From contig OY811986.1 in assembly GCA_963681505.1 (NCBI GenBank), positions 5,721,738 through 5,785,737 on the forward strand: 64,000 nt of DNA, in the 5' to 3' direction. The translations under genes were made by a program, and so were the position numbers. Below, piece after piece: positions 29,125 to 41,037 of the stretch. The stretch's first letter is position 1. Each line of letters starts with the position of its first letter. The notes below the pieces were generated by a model. The model made no database searches. It was not told where the DNA came from and was given only the letters and a program-made list of their open reading frames with translations. The stretch is from Eunapius fragilis (lineage: Eukaryota; Porifera; Demospongiae; Spongillida; Spongillidae).

Positions 29125-29237
29125 GTTCAAAACATGTACGATCGAGCGGGACAAAGTTATGCGGCTCGCGCGCTTTGCAAAAAGCCCCTCACGTGTTCAG
29201 AAATTATGTTTTGATCAGTGGCGATAGCGTGTTTAAC
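29125..29237. promoter_or_regulatory. 113-bp bidirectional promoter, SUCLG1 / PANK
   Basis: Only 113 bp lie between the two divergent start codons. The region is fairly GC-rich (GGCTCGCGCGC) with no evident TATA box. Both 5'UTRs and any shared promoter must fit here unless one start is misplaced. Confidence 0.6.
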
Positions 29238-30995
29238 ATGGATGGAGTGGTTTCTCAAGATAGGGAACACGCGCAGTCCCACGCACAACCAAATGGAATG
29301 GAAGACTTCAGCACCCGGTTTCTGCTCGCCCCTAGCTCGGACGATAGTGGCTCAGGTACGTTTAAACTACCATCGCAATTTTTGCAGGGCGAGGCCCGTC
29401 TCTGCGTACTTACGTATCTTGTCTGCGTTTGTACTTTTAGCAGCGATACAATGGTTCGGTATTGACATCGGAGGAACATTGGCAAAGTGCGTTTACTTTG
29501 AAACGCCATCGTCCAATAACGAACTCGAAGGCAAAGAAACGCAAGGCGTTACCGCCATGAGGAATTTTCTCAAGTCGACCGTGACCTACGGCAGCACGGG
29601 GATACGGGATGCGAGGCTTGAGATGGGCGAGACTATTGGCGGGCAGAAGGGCACGCTCCACTTCATCAAGTTCGCCACGAGCAGGATGGATGGGTTTTTC
29701 CGCATGGTGACCACCAACGGCCTAGCCAGCTTCCCCAAAGTCGTATGCGCCACCGGCGGGGGAGCCTTTAAATTCGAAGAGGACTTCAAAAAGGTGTGTA
29801 TTACGTTAGCAAGCGGAAAGACATAGGAAGAGAAGGGGAAAGGGGGGAGGGAGGGAGAGAAAGGATGGGGATGTGTTCTTGTATCATAAAGTAATATAGC
29901 CGTCAGCAGTTCCCTTCTATCTTCTGTGTTTTACCCTGCCTATGGCACAGAAGCTTGGGGTAGAGTTGATGAAGTACGATGAGATGGAATGCCTCATTCG
30001 AGGTCTACACTACCTCTGTCGCCATGACACCGACGAGTGCTACTATTGGGCCGACCCCAAGAACCCCAGTGTCCACGGCTGCCAGGGGACCAAAGTACCC
30101 GTCCACCTCATGGCAAATCCTTACCCTTACATCGTGGTCAACATTGGGTCCGGTGTGAGCATCCTTCTGGTGGAGTCGGCAAGGTCGTTCAAGAGGATAG
30201 GCGGGACCAGCGTGGGAGGAGGCACGTTCCTGGGCCTGTGCGCGCTCCTCACGGGAGTGGAGTCGTTTGACGAGGCCATCCTGTTGGCCGGCAGAGGGGA
30301 CGGGAGCAAGGTGGACAAGCTGGTGAGGGACATCTACGGAGGAGGGTACGACAGGCTGGGGCTGGCTGGAGACGTGGTCGCGAGCAGGTGAGGTGAATAC
30401 GTTTGATAAGGCAGCCCTTCTCTGGTGTTGTTTGTTGTGAACTTTGTGTGTTACAACTGAACTCACACCTACACATGCATAATGAGGTGTGTACACTTTG
30501 GTCAAGTATTGTGTACATATTGCAAAGGTTTCCTGGACATGCAAGAGTTGGATGTGTGTGTTGAAATCCGCCGTGCTTATAGCTGAGGTTTCACCTCTTC
30601 ACACACACACACAGCTTTGGACACATGACCAATCCAGAACGCAGAGATGAAGCCACAAAGGAAGACTTGGCTCGGGCCAGCCTGGTTACAGTCACTAACA
30701 ACATTGGGGCCATTGCTAGGCTGAGTGCTTCGATTTCAGTAAGTCCATCTTTCAGCTGTAAAAAAAAAAATCAGACAACCTTTTTTTAAATGTGCATCTC
30801 TGATTTCAGGGTGTGGAAAGGGTTCTGTTTGTTGGTAACTACCTCTGCGGTAATGAGATGTCCATGCAGATGTTGGCCTATGCTATGGAGTACTGGTCCC
30901 AGGGTACCATCAAGGCCCTCTTCCTTAAGCATGAAGGATACTTTGGGGCTCTGGGTGCTATGCTACATAAGCTGGACCCTGATATACAGCAATGA
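29238..30995 (+). CDS. PANK: Pantothenate kinase
   Basis: It catalyses ATP-dependent phosphorylation of pantothenate, the first and controlling step of CoA synthesis. The first exon (29238-29355) gives [15 protein letters not shown]. The next starts at the ATP-binding [16 protein letters not shown]. Later segments are [12 protein letters not shown], containing the catalytic Glu, [87 protein letters not shown], and [17 protein letters not shown] to the stop at 30993-30995. This matches the animal PANK1-3 catalytic core. The N-terminus is short, with no clear mitochondrial signal, so a cytosolic enzyme is more likely. Confidence 0.95.
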
Positions 30996-31210
30996 GTAAT
31001 CACAATCGTGTTACTTCTCTATCTCTCTCCTCTCTCTCTATATATATATATTTTTTCTGCTCAAATTTGGTTCCAATCTCTATACACTGGTGATTAAGAT
31101 TTGCAATCTGTTTGGCTGACACTTTCAATGTTGTCCCTACCTTTTTGTATTCTCCATTTCAATATTATTATTTTTAAAAAGATGATTTGTTGTTGTGCAG
31201 ACGTTGGATG

Positions 31211-31739
31211 TCACCAGATCCATCCAAGCAGCCGCTTCTTTAGAATGTACAACACCACTCCAAAAAATAGCGCCAGCCCCGCAATGATAAGCAGTTTGTC
31301 CGTTAACTCCCGACGGTCGTATTTGGCCAGCAATCGCTGCGAAGTCCTAACACTGCTACCCATGTCTGCCATTTCGTCCTTGGTCTTCTCAATCTTCCTT
31401 GAAGATGCAACTTTAAAATAAAATAAATAAATTTAAAATAAATAAATTTAAAAGTGAGGCTTACGCAGTGTGTGCATGGCGTCTTCACTCAGCTGGACCT
31501 GAGATGTCATCGTGTGCCTCAGCTCCATGAGGCTCTCTGTGACGTTTTGAGCCGAACGCTCATCCGCTTTTCTGTGACGGATAAAGGAAAGAAACTTCGC
31601 ACAACGTGACGGTTGGAGACCTGTTCACCCACTACCTTTGTCTTACAACAGACGGCGGGTGGTCGGGCAGGAGCTCTTTTCTGGCCTCCTCTTCTTGGCT
31701 AGCCGCCTTGGATAGTCGACCCCGGCTCCTCCCTTTCAT
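31211..31739 (-). CDS. BNIP1: BNIP1/Sec20-like SNARE, N-terminus short or missing
   Basis: Sec20/BNIP1 is an ER Q-SNARE for Golgi-to-ER traffic. Exons of about 31739-31622, then 31571-31465 and 31410-31211, join in phase. They encode SVVRQRKADERSAQNVTESLMEL, SSRKIEKTKDEMADMG, LLAKYDRRELTDKLLI and a C-terminal membrane anchor ending KKRLLGWIW, stop 31213-31211. RQRK, the SNARE helix and KYxRRELTDKLLI match BNIP1 closely. Human BNIP1 has over 100 more N-terminal residues. Here the first exon opens with MKGRSRGRLSKAASQEEEA and an upstream in-frame TAG. A missing upstream exon or a genuinely short form are both possible. Confidence 0.8.
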
Positions 31740-31886
31740 TTTAATTAATGCCCACTATGTTAATGTATATTGGCCCCGCGGGATAAAATGTTGTTGTTGT
31801 AATTCCTACCGGACGTGTTGGAACGAGACATCCATGTGTTCAGTAATATTCACAGCACGTGCGCAGTAGAAGCCAATTGTACAGTT

Positions 31887-32003
31887 CAGGGGCGGATCCA
31901 GGAATTTAGGAAGGGAGGGGCAACAATAATGAAAAGTTATAATTAAGCTAGAAATCGGTGTGGTTCACCGAAAGGGGGTGGGTGAATTCTGCGTCCGCCC
32001 CTG
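31887..32003. mobile_element. Small hAT-type MITE
   Basis: Begins CAGGGGCGGATCCAGG and ends GCGTCCGCCCCTG, inverted termini of about 11 bp that match the common hAT-MITE end CAGGGGCGGA. It is about 117 bp long. A clean 8-bp target duplication is not obvious. Confidence 0.6.
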
Positions 32004-32596
32004 AAGTTAGCCTGTATGTACATGTATTCAAAATAAAGCGTGCCCAAGTTCGTTGTCAATACCCGCCGCACGTGGCTGCGGAACAGTCGTCTGCAGTCTG
32101 TCTGAGGAGCAGACAACAGTTAATGATCACAGCCAAGCCCAGACCATGCTAGAACAATGCGCTTATCAGTTGTGGTACAGGCCTCACATTTGCTTCTTTT
32201 TAAAATATTGGGTATCAATTTAAAGATGCATGCGGTATACTCTTGAGGCGCATGCATGCGTGGTGCACTTTAGTGAAGAATTTCTAAACCGTAACACGTA
32301 TATCGGAACCTACGAGAGTAGGTTCCATACATACATAGGAATCCTGCAGTGTGATGAATGTCATTTTAAAAAGTCACTCGCGTCGAGCGGGACAGCCAAG
32401 AGAGTCGGGTCACTTCGCAGCTGCATGCACAATGTCAGTGGCAACTATAACGTATATTTAAAAACATTCTCCAAGAGACCTAACACTGCACTAATCAATC
32501 CAATATGGAATCTGCTGCTGTCGCGCGGGTTCCGGTATATTATGCGGGGGTCCTATTTGAGTAGGCCGGCTATAACATTGTTATATAAATCTGTAT

Positions 32597-33210
32597 AATT
32601 ATCTTCGTAACCTTATATACAACGCTTTCCTTCCAAGTCTCGTACACTCGTTCCCATGCACATCTATATGTATGTATACACAGATTTTTTAGTGCTGTAA
32701 GTTTTCACTGCCGTGAGTACAAAGTTCACCAACAGAATTTCAGGCGCGAGTGTTGCTCGTCAAATTTGGTATGTTTATAGACTGAGGAGTCCTGCAATTT
32801 CTCAGATAATTGACTTAAACGTTATCCGTTTACGAGATATAATAAGTGAACATTTTCCCGCTCGATTCGCGCCAATTATGTAGGGCACAAAATGTACGCA
32901 TGCACCTCCCGTACAAGGACGTGAATCAATGGCGCGAATCGAGCGGGAAAGCGTGCACTCAATTTGCACAGCAATATCTACGTAACAGAACAACATTCAA
33001 GACAACGATCTGGACTATTAACTGTAGCTACAGGACTCATCTATAAATGTACCGAATATACGTGGAATTCTAATCCGATGGATTGGTGACCTCTGTACTC
33101 ACGGCAGCGAAAATACCTATAGCACCAAAATCGTTTTCCACAGAGAAAATTGGTGTGGGAACAAGTGTAGGAGATTTGAAAGGAAAGCGTTGTAAGGTTA
33201 CGAAGATATA
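32597..33210. mobile_element. Foldback MITE-like element, about 610 bp
   Basis: The two halves are inverted copies along almost their full length. ATCTTCGTAACCTTA at 32601 pairs with TAAGGTTACGAAGAT near 33193-33207. TGCCGTGAGTACA near 32711 pairs with TGTACTCACGGCA near 33094. TTCCCGCTCGATTCGCGCC (32855-32873) pairs with 32931-32949. Coordinate sums stay near 65804-65808, so indels are few. No transposase is encoded. Confidence 0.7.
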
Positions 33211-33319
33211 CATATCAGTATATGTATTACATGACATTTTTTATAATGATAAAATTATTAACCCCATGCATGGCAGAAGGTCGGTTTTGCTGTACATAAG
33301 CTGTACACAGGGATAACAG

Positions 33320-34463
33320 TCAGACTGCAGTGTCCATGGAATTTCGTCTTCCCTCCGTTGCTAATGATGGAGTTGGACCCCTTAGGACGGCAGCGCTGGT
33401 CACACCCCCATTCTCGCTGGTCTGCGTACTGTACTGCACTAGCGCAGAATCGCTGGAGTGCGAGCTGGCTGATTTATCCCTAAAACTGTACATGCGGGCG
33501 CCAAGTGGCGAGAGCATGGACGGGGTGAGGACGATCTGGTTGGGGTTGGAGAGAGAGTAATGGCGAACGTGGCCATTGCGTTGAGGATTGGGGTGCGGCT
33601 GGCGCGCCTGGTAACGGGGGAGCGACTGGAGCGTGTAGACGTTGTTGTGCACCGAAGGCCGCGTCACGGCGGGCGAGGTCACGGCCAGCTGACTGGGAGG
33701 TCTGGGGATGAGGTCGCCGCCGTTCTGGGATTCGAGTTGGCTCTGGGCGTGCGAGTGGGCGGTCCCATTCTTCCTGCTGAGGGCCTTCCACACGCCACTG
33801 ATGCAACACGTGACAACGGTGGCGCACACTGCTACCACCAGGACGCACAGGAGGACGATAAATCCCGCCACGCTGGATGCAGGTACTGCGGGCGGTTGGC
33901 CAGTCACTGTGGAGTTGGCGGTTGCCGTGTAATTAGCAGCACCTTGAGGTGGGAAGAAATACTTTTTTAATCAGATAGCAACAAAAGTCAAGACTTATGT
34001 AAACACTACGTCAAACTCAACCTAATCAATGTCGCGCGCACTTCCAATAAAGGGATGAAAGCATTATCGCAGCCGCCAAACAGGGCGGAAAGATCAAAGG
34101 CCGCTGTAATATCAGGCTGTGTTTATGGCGGCAAAACTCTGAATGCGTTGCGGTTGTGTGGGAATTCCAAACCCAATTACGAATCTTTTGAGTGCGCTAT
34201 CAATTGTTTTGAATCATTCGAATAAGTTTGCATATTGGCATGCCGTATTCTTTTTTGCTGGCACTAGTTGTAATACACAAGGCGTAATGGCGCAAACATG
34301 CGAGAGTACATGCACATGCAGCAGTGCGTGTGCACGCATGTGCACATGGCATGTGCCAGCATGTATCCTCACCTCCTTCGACGCGTGAAACTCCGAACAG
34401 AAAGACGGAGGTTGCAGTTACGAGCACGCTGCGAACTTCGTTTCCATGGCTGCTCGCATACAT
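33320..34463 (-). CDS. Putative single-pass type I membrane protein, unknown family
   Basis: Exons 34463-34373 and 33942-33320 join in phase to 237 residues. The N-terminus has a possible signal peptide (VLVTATSVFLFGVS) followed by a very short, Asn/Thr-rich ectodomain with glycosylation sites (NYTATANST). One strong membrane segment (AGFIVLLCVLVVAVCATVVT) precedes a long cytosolic tail rich in Ser, Pro, Gln and Asn, with YSLSN and YSFRD motifs. I recognise no family. The layout resembles small adaptor or receptor-tail proteins, but no function should be assumed. The first exon is inferred from a GTGAGG donor in matching phase. Confidence 0.6.
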
Positions 34464-35002
34464 ATCTTTTCAAGCGAAAGAAATATGACGTTCCGTGGGA
34501 TACGAAAGCCTTCTCACAAGGATATCCCTTGTAGCTGAAAGAACTAGATCACTCGAAGTGAATGACTACGCGCATGCAACGCAGTTTATATTAATAAACT
34601 GAATAGCAACAGATTATCAACTCCGGCTGGCCGGCCAGCTCCGGCAGCTTCCGGTTAAGAGCAAAAAATTCCCTTTATTCTTTTAAGTTAAGAAATGTTA
34701 CAATATGCTTAGTTATTTTATACATTGTATTGGCAACCACTTCGTTTGGATAGGTGGCTGCAGCCCGACGGGGTAGACTGTGAGTCTGTGATGAAAGAGC
34801 AATACTAACCGTACGGGCTAGCCGGCTATTACCGCTCGTTCAATGGTTAACGCGGCGCGCGTGCATGATCATCACACACACACATCATCCATCAGCGGTC
34901 ACTCGTATGTCTCATGCATGCAAGCCTGGGTAAAACACGGAAACGTACACATTTGAGGACAAACTTAAAAAAATAAAGTTTTCAATTGTCCTCGCAATTA
35001 GG

Positions 35003-35425
35003 TCAGCATTTTGGTGGTGGGGGACGTTCTCCCACTCCCCCTGCAAGCTCATATACCTCGAGTGCCACAAGGTGTGCTAAACGATCGGCCTGACTCTACA
35101 GAGAGAGAGAGAGGGGAAGGGGAGGGGAAGGAGAGGGGAGGGGAAGGAGAGGGGAGGGGAAGGAGAGGGGAGGGGAAGGAGAGGGGAGGGAAGGAGAGGG
35201 GAAGGGGAGGGGAGGAGAAAAGGAGGGGAGGGAAAAGAGAGGGGAGGGAAGGAGAGGGGAGGGGAAAGAGAGGGGAGGGAAGGAGAGGGGAGGGAAAAGA
35301 GAGGGAAAGGGATCACCTCCATCTTCCGACTCTGTGCTGTGTCACAAAAAATACCTGTTCTTCTGCCTCAGCATATATCCTCACAACATCTTCTGTACCT
35401 GAAGGCCTGTCAAGGGCACTGTAAA

Positions 35426-35493
<68 letters not shown>

Positions 35494-35622
35494 ACACACC
35501 TTACAAAGGACCTCCCCTTTGGAAACTGAGATACCAGATGGTCAATTTTTGCCTGCAGACTTTCAGGTGTCAAACACTTTCTCTCTGCATCTGTTGTGCT
35601 AATGACAGCTCTATCCATCACC

Positions 35623-35699
<77 letters not shown>

Positions 35700-38600
35700 A
35701 CATGTAATGATACATATTCAAACAGCATACACACACATTACATGAGCAGTATACCATAGACGTGGGTACACACACATTACATGAGCGGTATACCATAGAC
35801 GTGGGTACACACACATTACATGAGCGGTATACCATAGACGTGGGTACACATACATTACATGAGTGGTATACCATAGACGTGGGTACACACACATTACATG
35901 AGCGGTATACCATAGACGTGGGTACACATACATTATATGAGCGGTATACCATAGACGTGGGTACACACACATTACATGAGCGGTATACCATAGACGTGGG
36001 TACACACACACATTACATGAGCGGTATTCCATAGACGTGGGTACACACCTTCACTTTCAGCTGTCTATTTGGTCGATCACTGTACAACATGTCCCAGTCC
36101 AAGCAACCCCACTTTCGTAGGGAGAATGGAGGACTGTGAACAACAAATGTGATCCCACACAGTCACACCTCATTCTCACCTGTCTAAGGTTTAGTATAGT
36201 TTCCACAAGCAGAAGATCTGATAAAGCATCACCTACAGCCTGTGTCCCCACCACCACCACCGCATGGTTAGGAGTAACTGAATTTGAGTTAATTAGCCCC
36301 ACCCACTCACCTGGTTAATTAGCTGCGTGAGTTGGAAGAGGTCCTTGGCTGCCTGTACCTTCGGTGCAGACAATCTAACAAAGGGGAGTGGTGTGTGGAA
36401 GGGTGCAAGTGTGCATGGGGAGGAGTGGGTGAAGGGAAGGAGATACGGAGGTGCAATGCTGGGATGACAAACATTGGATCTGATGCTGCTGCCTTGAACG
36501 ACTCGATAGCCTTGTCGCTAAACAGCACTGTACCGTGGCCGTTGGCTTCAAAGTACACGCCCACGTCATACTCAAGCGCCTTGCTATGGACGTACTTCAC
36601 ACCTGTGAGTGCACAGGACACTGGTACGCGCTAAGCCCGGGGGACAATGGAAGAAGTGGGGGGGGGGGGGGATGGGAGATGTGAGAGAGAGGGAGGAGAG
36701 ATGGGAGATGTGAGGGAGGGAGGAGAGAGTGGTGAGGGAAGGAGGAGAGATGGTGAGGGAGGGAGGAGAATGGTGAGGGAGGGAGGGAGGGAGAAGATAA
36801 ATACAAATACACCACAAGTAGCACCATCCCTACCAATGTTTCCTCCAGGTAAGTGGTGGAGCTTCCATTAGCATAGGCAGTTTGGACCACCCCAAAGCCT
36901 AAATCACTCTCCAGCAGTTTCAGCTTCTCTGAAATGAACCCTGCAACCTTTGGATAGACACAGGAGCAAGGGCATGACAAAAAGTGGGTGAAAGGTGCTA
37001 TGTAAAACTTAGAGGTGTTAGCCATCCTTACCAATGATGAAATTTTGTCTCCATCCAACATCTTGAAGTGACCATCTGAGAGATAGTGTGTGTGTGTGTG
37101 GGGGTGGGGGGGTGGGGGAGCAGTATGTGTTAGTAGTCTTCAGCAGCCATGCCCTGGTTCACTGGTTACCCCTGTCCTTGTAGAAGTATATAAGTCTATC
37201 AGCATCCCCATCGAACGAAGCACAGCGGTCACCCATAGCAAACTCCAGTCCCATAGGAGCTACTTGCTGCACCTTGACGTAGTCTGCACCACACTGGAGG
37301 TGATGTGAAACAGGAAGGGAGGGAGGGGTGGAGATAGTGTAGGGTGAGGGGTGGAGACAGTGTAGGGTGAGGTGTGGAGACAGTGTAGGGTGAGGTGTGG
37401 AGACAGTGTAGGGTGAGGTGTGGAGACAGTGTAGGGTGAGGGGTGGAGACAGTGTAGGGTGAGGTGTGGAGACAGTGTAGGGTGAGGGGTGGAGACAGTG
37501 TAGGGTGAGGGGTGGAGATAGTGTAGGGTGAGGGGTGGAGACAGTGTAGGGTGACGTGTGGAGACAGTGCAGGGTGAGGGTGGAGACAGTGTGGCAAGGA
37601 CTAAAAAAAGGATTTACTACAAAAGTGTAATTATATTCATGCCATCCTAAAAAAGTGCCACAAACTTTGTCGTTTAGCTTCCCCGTTGTGCCATCATTGT
37701 AGATCTGAACCTGGAGCGCACCATCACCAAGGTAACTCAAGAACTTGTGCATCTTCTCTGCTCCAACTCCATTTGCTCCATCAAGCTTGAGCACAGAGGG
37801 GGTGTGCTTAGACTGAAGGTGTCACAGGAGAGAGGAGGGACAGTGTGAGGAGGGGGAGGGACAGTGTGAGGAGGGGGAGGGACAGTGTGAGGAGGGGGAG
37901 GGACAGTGTGAGGAGGGGGAGGGACAGTGTGAGGAGGGAAGGGACAGTGTGAGGAGGGGGAGGGACAGTGTGAGGAGGGGGAGGGACAGTGTGAGGAGGG
38001 GGAGGGACAGTGAGGAGGGGGAGGGACAGTGTGAGGAGGGGGAGGGACAGTGAGGAGGGGGAGGGACAGTGTGAGGAGGGGGAGGGACAGTGTGAGGAGG
38101 GGGACAGTGTGAAGAGGGGGAAGAGACAGTGTGAGGAGGGAGGAGGGATGTGGAAGTCGCTAACTTTGGGGACCAAGTTGCAGAACGCAGTGGCCAGCTT
38201 TGTGAAGTAGCCCTCTTCAGTGGCTGTACCAAACTCCCCACCTGTGTTGATGCATCGGACCATGTAGTGGAGCTGAGGTGTGGTCAACACACCTGTAATG
38301 GGTGGAGGGGGAGGATGAGAGGGAGAGAGGAGAGATAGGAGAGAGGGTAGGGAAAGGAGAGAGGGGGAGAGGGGAGGTTTATTGGTATAGACAGACGGGT
38401 CAGAAGCAGTTACCATAATCTTTATAGTTAGCTTCAACCAGTGTTAAAGCTGAGACCAGGACATGGGCCAAGGGCTCACTACTGGGACTGGAGGATGGGC
38501 ATGCTGTTAGTCAAAACCCCTCCCTCCTCCTCCTCCTCCTCCTCCTCCCCTGACACACACCGGGTGTCCCTGGCAAAGACAACGCTTGCAGTCACACCAA

Positions 38601-39221
38601 AGTCACATCCTGTTTCCACGATAATTGACTGCAACACACTGGGGAGTTCATCAGTCCTGAATTAGCCATACCACCCAGTATGGTGGGAGTGGTGGCCGGG
38701 GTGGAGGGTTGGATAAGGGTGTTGAAACATTAAGGCGGTAGGTGCGGGTTACCTAGCATTCGCAATGGCAGTCGCAAACCCCTCCCATTGGGTCAGAAGC
38801 ATCTCGCCATGGGGCTCCACAACTTTGATGCCGTTGTCCTTTTCGCGGCGAGTAAACGGACATAAAAACTCTATGCTGTACGGAGGTATACAACCCTCAC
38901 CTCCACCGGGTTGTGCGATGCAGTGATCATGACGCCAATGGTGGCTACGAAGAGGAGAGCTAATATCTGCCGCACTGTAACACCTGCTCACCCTTTGTAC
39001 ATTTTGACCTAATAGCCGCGAGCAGTCCTATCCTGAACACAACCAACTCCAGCAGGTCACCCCTATTTGAAGCGCATGTACAGTTTTTTTTTTTGGCGCA
39101 CATTACAGAGACGCGCATACCTGTCCCGGAAACCTGCTGTTCCATATTGGAATGTCTTGTTGGGGTGGGTGGCGAACCTGCGCTTCTCTTCTGCAACAAG
39201 GCTAGCTGACACGGCCTCCAT
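35003..39221 (-). CDS. PGM3: Phosphoacetylglucosamine mutase
   Basis: It converts GlcNAc-6-P to GlcNAc-1-P in UDP-GlcNAc synthesis. The ATG at 39221 starts [16 protein letters not shown], then YGTAGFRDR. Following exons carry [11 protein letters not shown], the phosphoserine loop [65 protein letters not shown], the metal loop [40 protein letters not shown], the sugar loop [35 protein letters not shown], the phosphate-binding [18 protein letters not shown] and a last exon ending [12 protein letters not shown] with its stop at 35003-35005. All catalytic motifs of the family are present. Most introns consist of tandem arrays. Confidence 0.95.
35098..35312 (-). repeat. Homopurine array before the last PGM3 exon
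   Basis: GGGGAAGGAGA-type units over 210 bp. In sense RNA it is a C/U tract running straight into the acceptor CTCTCTGTAG of the last PGM3 exon. Confidence 0.95.
35407..35499 (-). repeat. PGM3 intron made almost wholly of TG repeats
   Basis: The intron between the exon ending in SFV and the RPSGTED exon is 93 nt. Apart from about 25 nt before the acceptor (CCCTTGACAG) it is a (TG)n run in sense RNA that starts at the donor itself (AAG|GTGTGTG). Confidence 0.85.
35627..35698. repeat. (TG)n microsatellite
   Basis: About 70 bp of TG on the plus strand, CA in the PGM3 transcript, just after the donor side of the [10 protein letters not shown] exon. Confidence 0.95.
35715..36048 (-). repeat. 39-bp minisatellite, about 8.5 copies
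   Basis: Consensus GTACACACACATTACATGAG followed by CGGTATACCATAGACGTGG. It lies in a PGM3 intron between the TG run and the next upstream exon. Confidence 0.9.
37319..37592 (-). repeat. 23-bp minisatellite, about 11 copies
   Basis: Consensus GTGTGGAGACAGTGTAGGGT plus GAG. In sense RNA it is pyrimidine-rich (CTCACCCTACACTGTCTCC) and ends just before the acceptor of the PGM3 exon beginning CGADYVKV. Confidence 0.9.
37826..38150 (-). repeat. 21-bp minisatellite, about 15 copies
   Basis: Consensus GTGAGGAGGGGGAGGGACAG plus T. In sense RNA it is C/U-rich (CTGTCCCTCCCCCTCCTCAC) and abuts the acceptor of the PGM3 exon encoding [10 protein letters not shown]. Confidence 0.9.
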
Positions 39222-39328
39222 AGATCTAACGAGCCGCAACCGATTAAAATACGACTTGGGGATTGTTGCGCCGAATTAGGATCCGCGCGTGCAATTTTAA
39301 TTGATACGTAAAGCAACATCTCTGAATA

Positions 39329-40996
39329 CTAAGATTCACCGCGCACACTGCTAGCTGATTTTGTTCTAGAGCTGTGAACAGATGTACTGTCACTGTCACT
39401 GGTCGACGACTCCCGCCTCCCGCGACTATGATCACGTGATCTTCTCTTGTTCTACGACAAACCATACATGGATGAATGCGCTTCGCGTGAACGTGAGTTG
39501 TACCTTGTGTTTCGAGGAGACATCAGAGCCAGACGACGGTGACGAGGTGCGACGTTCGCTTTTAGAACGTGACGAGCGAGTGCGGTGCTTCTTTTTGCTA
39601 GAACGTTTCTTTGTCTTGGCCATCCCCGGGGGCAAGGAAGGACCAGCAACCATAGTGTCCTGCGAATCACTCCGTCTGCCTTTGTGCTTACTGCATGGAC
39701 ACATACACACCTATTAACTTAACAAACACATTGCAAACGCACACGTACTGTTTCTTTTTGTGACCCTCCTTGTGTAACTTGTTTTTTTCTTCTTCAATGA
39801 TCTCTTGCAGCCTCTTTAGCTTAGCCTTCTCCTCAGCCTTCTTTCTTTCCTTCTCCCTCTTCTCAGCAGCCTCCACAGTATTCCATTAAGGTGGTGGGTG
39901 GGGGTACAAGGGGGGAGATGAGATGATGGTGTTCCCACCATGGTCAGTTTATAGGGCAGTGGAGGTGAGGGTATGAGATGACAACAACCCCACCCCCACC
40001 CACCCCCAAACCAGCAATAAATGAGGGAGATACAAATGGAGGGCAGGACAAAGGGATTACAGAATACACCAGTAATGTACCCCATAGTCAACATAAATCA
40101 AAATTTGACCACAAAGGTACCAATCAGTTGGGTGAACACACCACACCCAAGTGGTGTAATTTTTAAAAAGTGTGACCATGTGTGTGTGACCATGTGTGTG
40201 TGTGTGTGAGTGTGTGTGTATGTGTGTTGAACAATGAGATATGTATGTGTGTATGTGTGCATGTGTGTTGAACAATACATGTATGTGTGTGCGTCCAGAG
40301 AATAAGACCAAACACAAAATTCACAACAAACCAAACAGTGGGAAGGCACACAGATCCCGGGGGGCACAAGGCACAGCACGGTGGAGAGATCCCGGGGGGC
40401 ACAAGGCACAGCACGGTGGAGAGATCCCGGGGGGCACAAGGCACAGCACAGTGGAGAGATCCCGGGGGGCACAAGGCACAGCACGGTGGAGCACCAGTGA
40501 TCCAACGTCGTACAGAGGCAAGCCAAGGGTTGTTGGTGAGACCAGGTGTATGGCAGGAGAAAGCAGCAACTGTTCAACAAGGTACCAACGTATCCACACA
40601 GTCCTCCCTCACACCTACAGATACACTCACCACACCCTGAGACGTGTGGTGAACACACACCTGGCTTTCCTGCAGTGCCAAAATAACCTCGAGTCTCTTT
40701 GTGGCCGCTTCAGATGTCGGGTCATCCAAGACAATGCCCCGGTAACACTTCACAGCTCTCTCAAGATCGCCTTTCTTCTCTAACCTGCAGTAGATGCTTT
40801 CTAAAGGTTGGCAGACGCCTTCATTTGAACACTTACTCTTGCCCATATGCTGTCTGTGTCTCGAGCAGATATTTCCGTGCATTTTTATGGCTGTGTTTGA
40901 TGGTAAGGGCAGCCCGGAAGTCTTTAATGGCCTGTTCATACTGACCACTATTGGCGTAACTGTGTGAAAGGAGGCAAAGAGTGGTGACGTACAGAC

Positions 40997-41037
<41 letters not shown>

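Noticed and set aside
32230..32598. 122-residue frame upstream of the foldback element
   Set aside because: No recognisable domain or neighbouring exons; likely chance.
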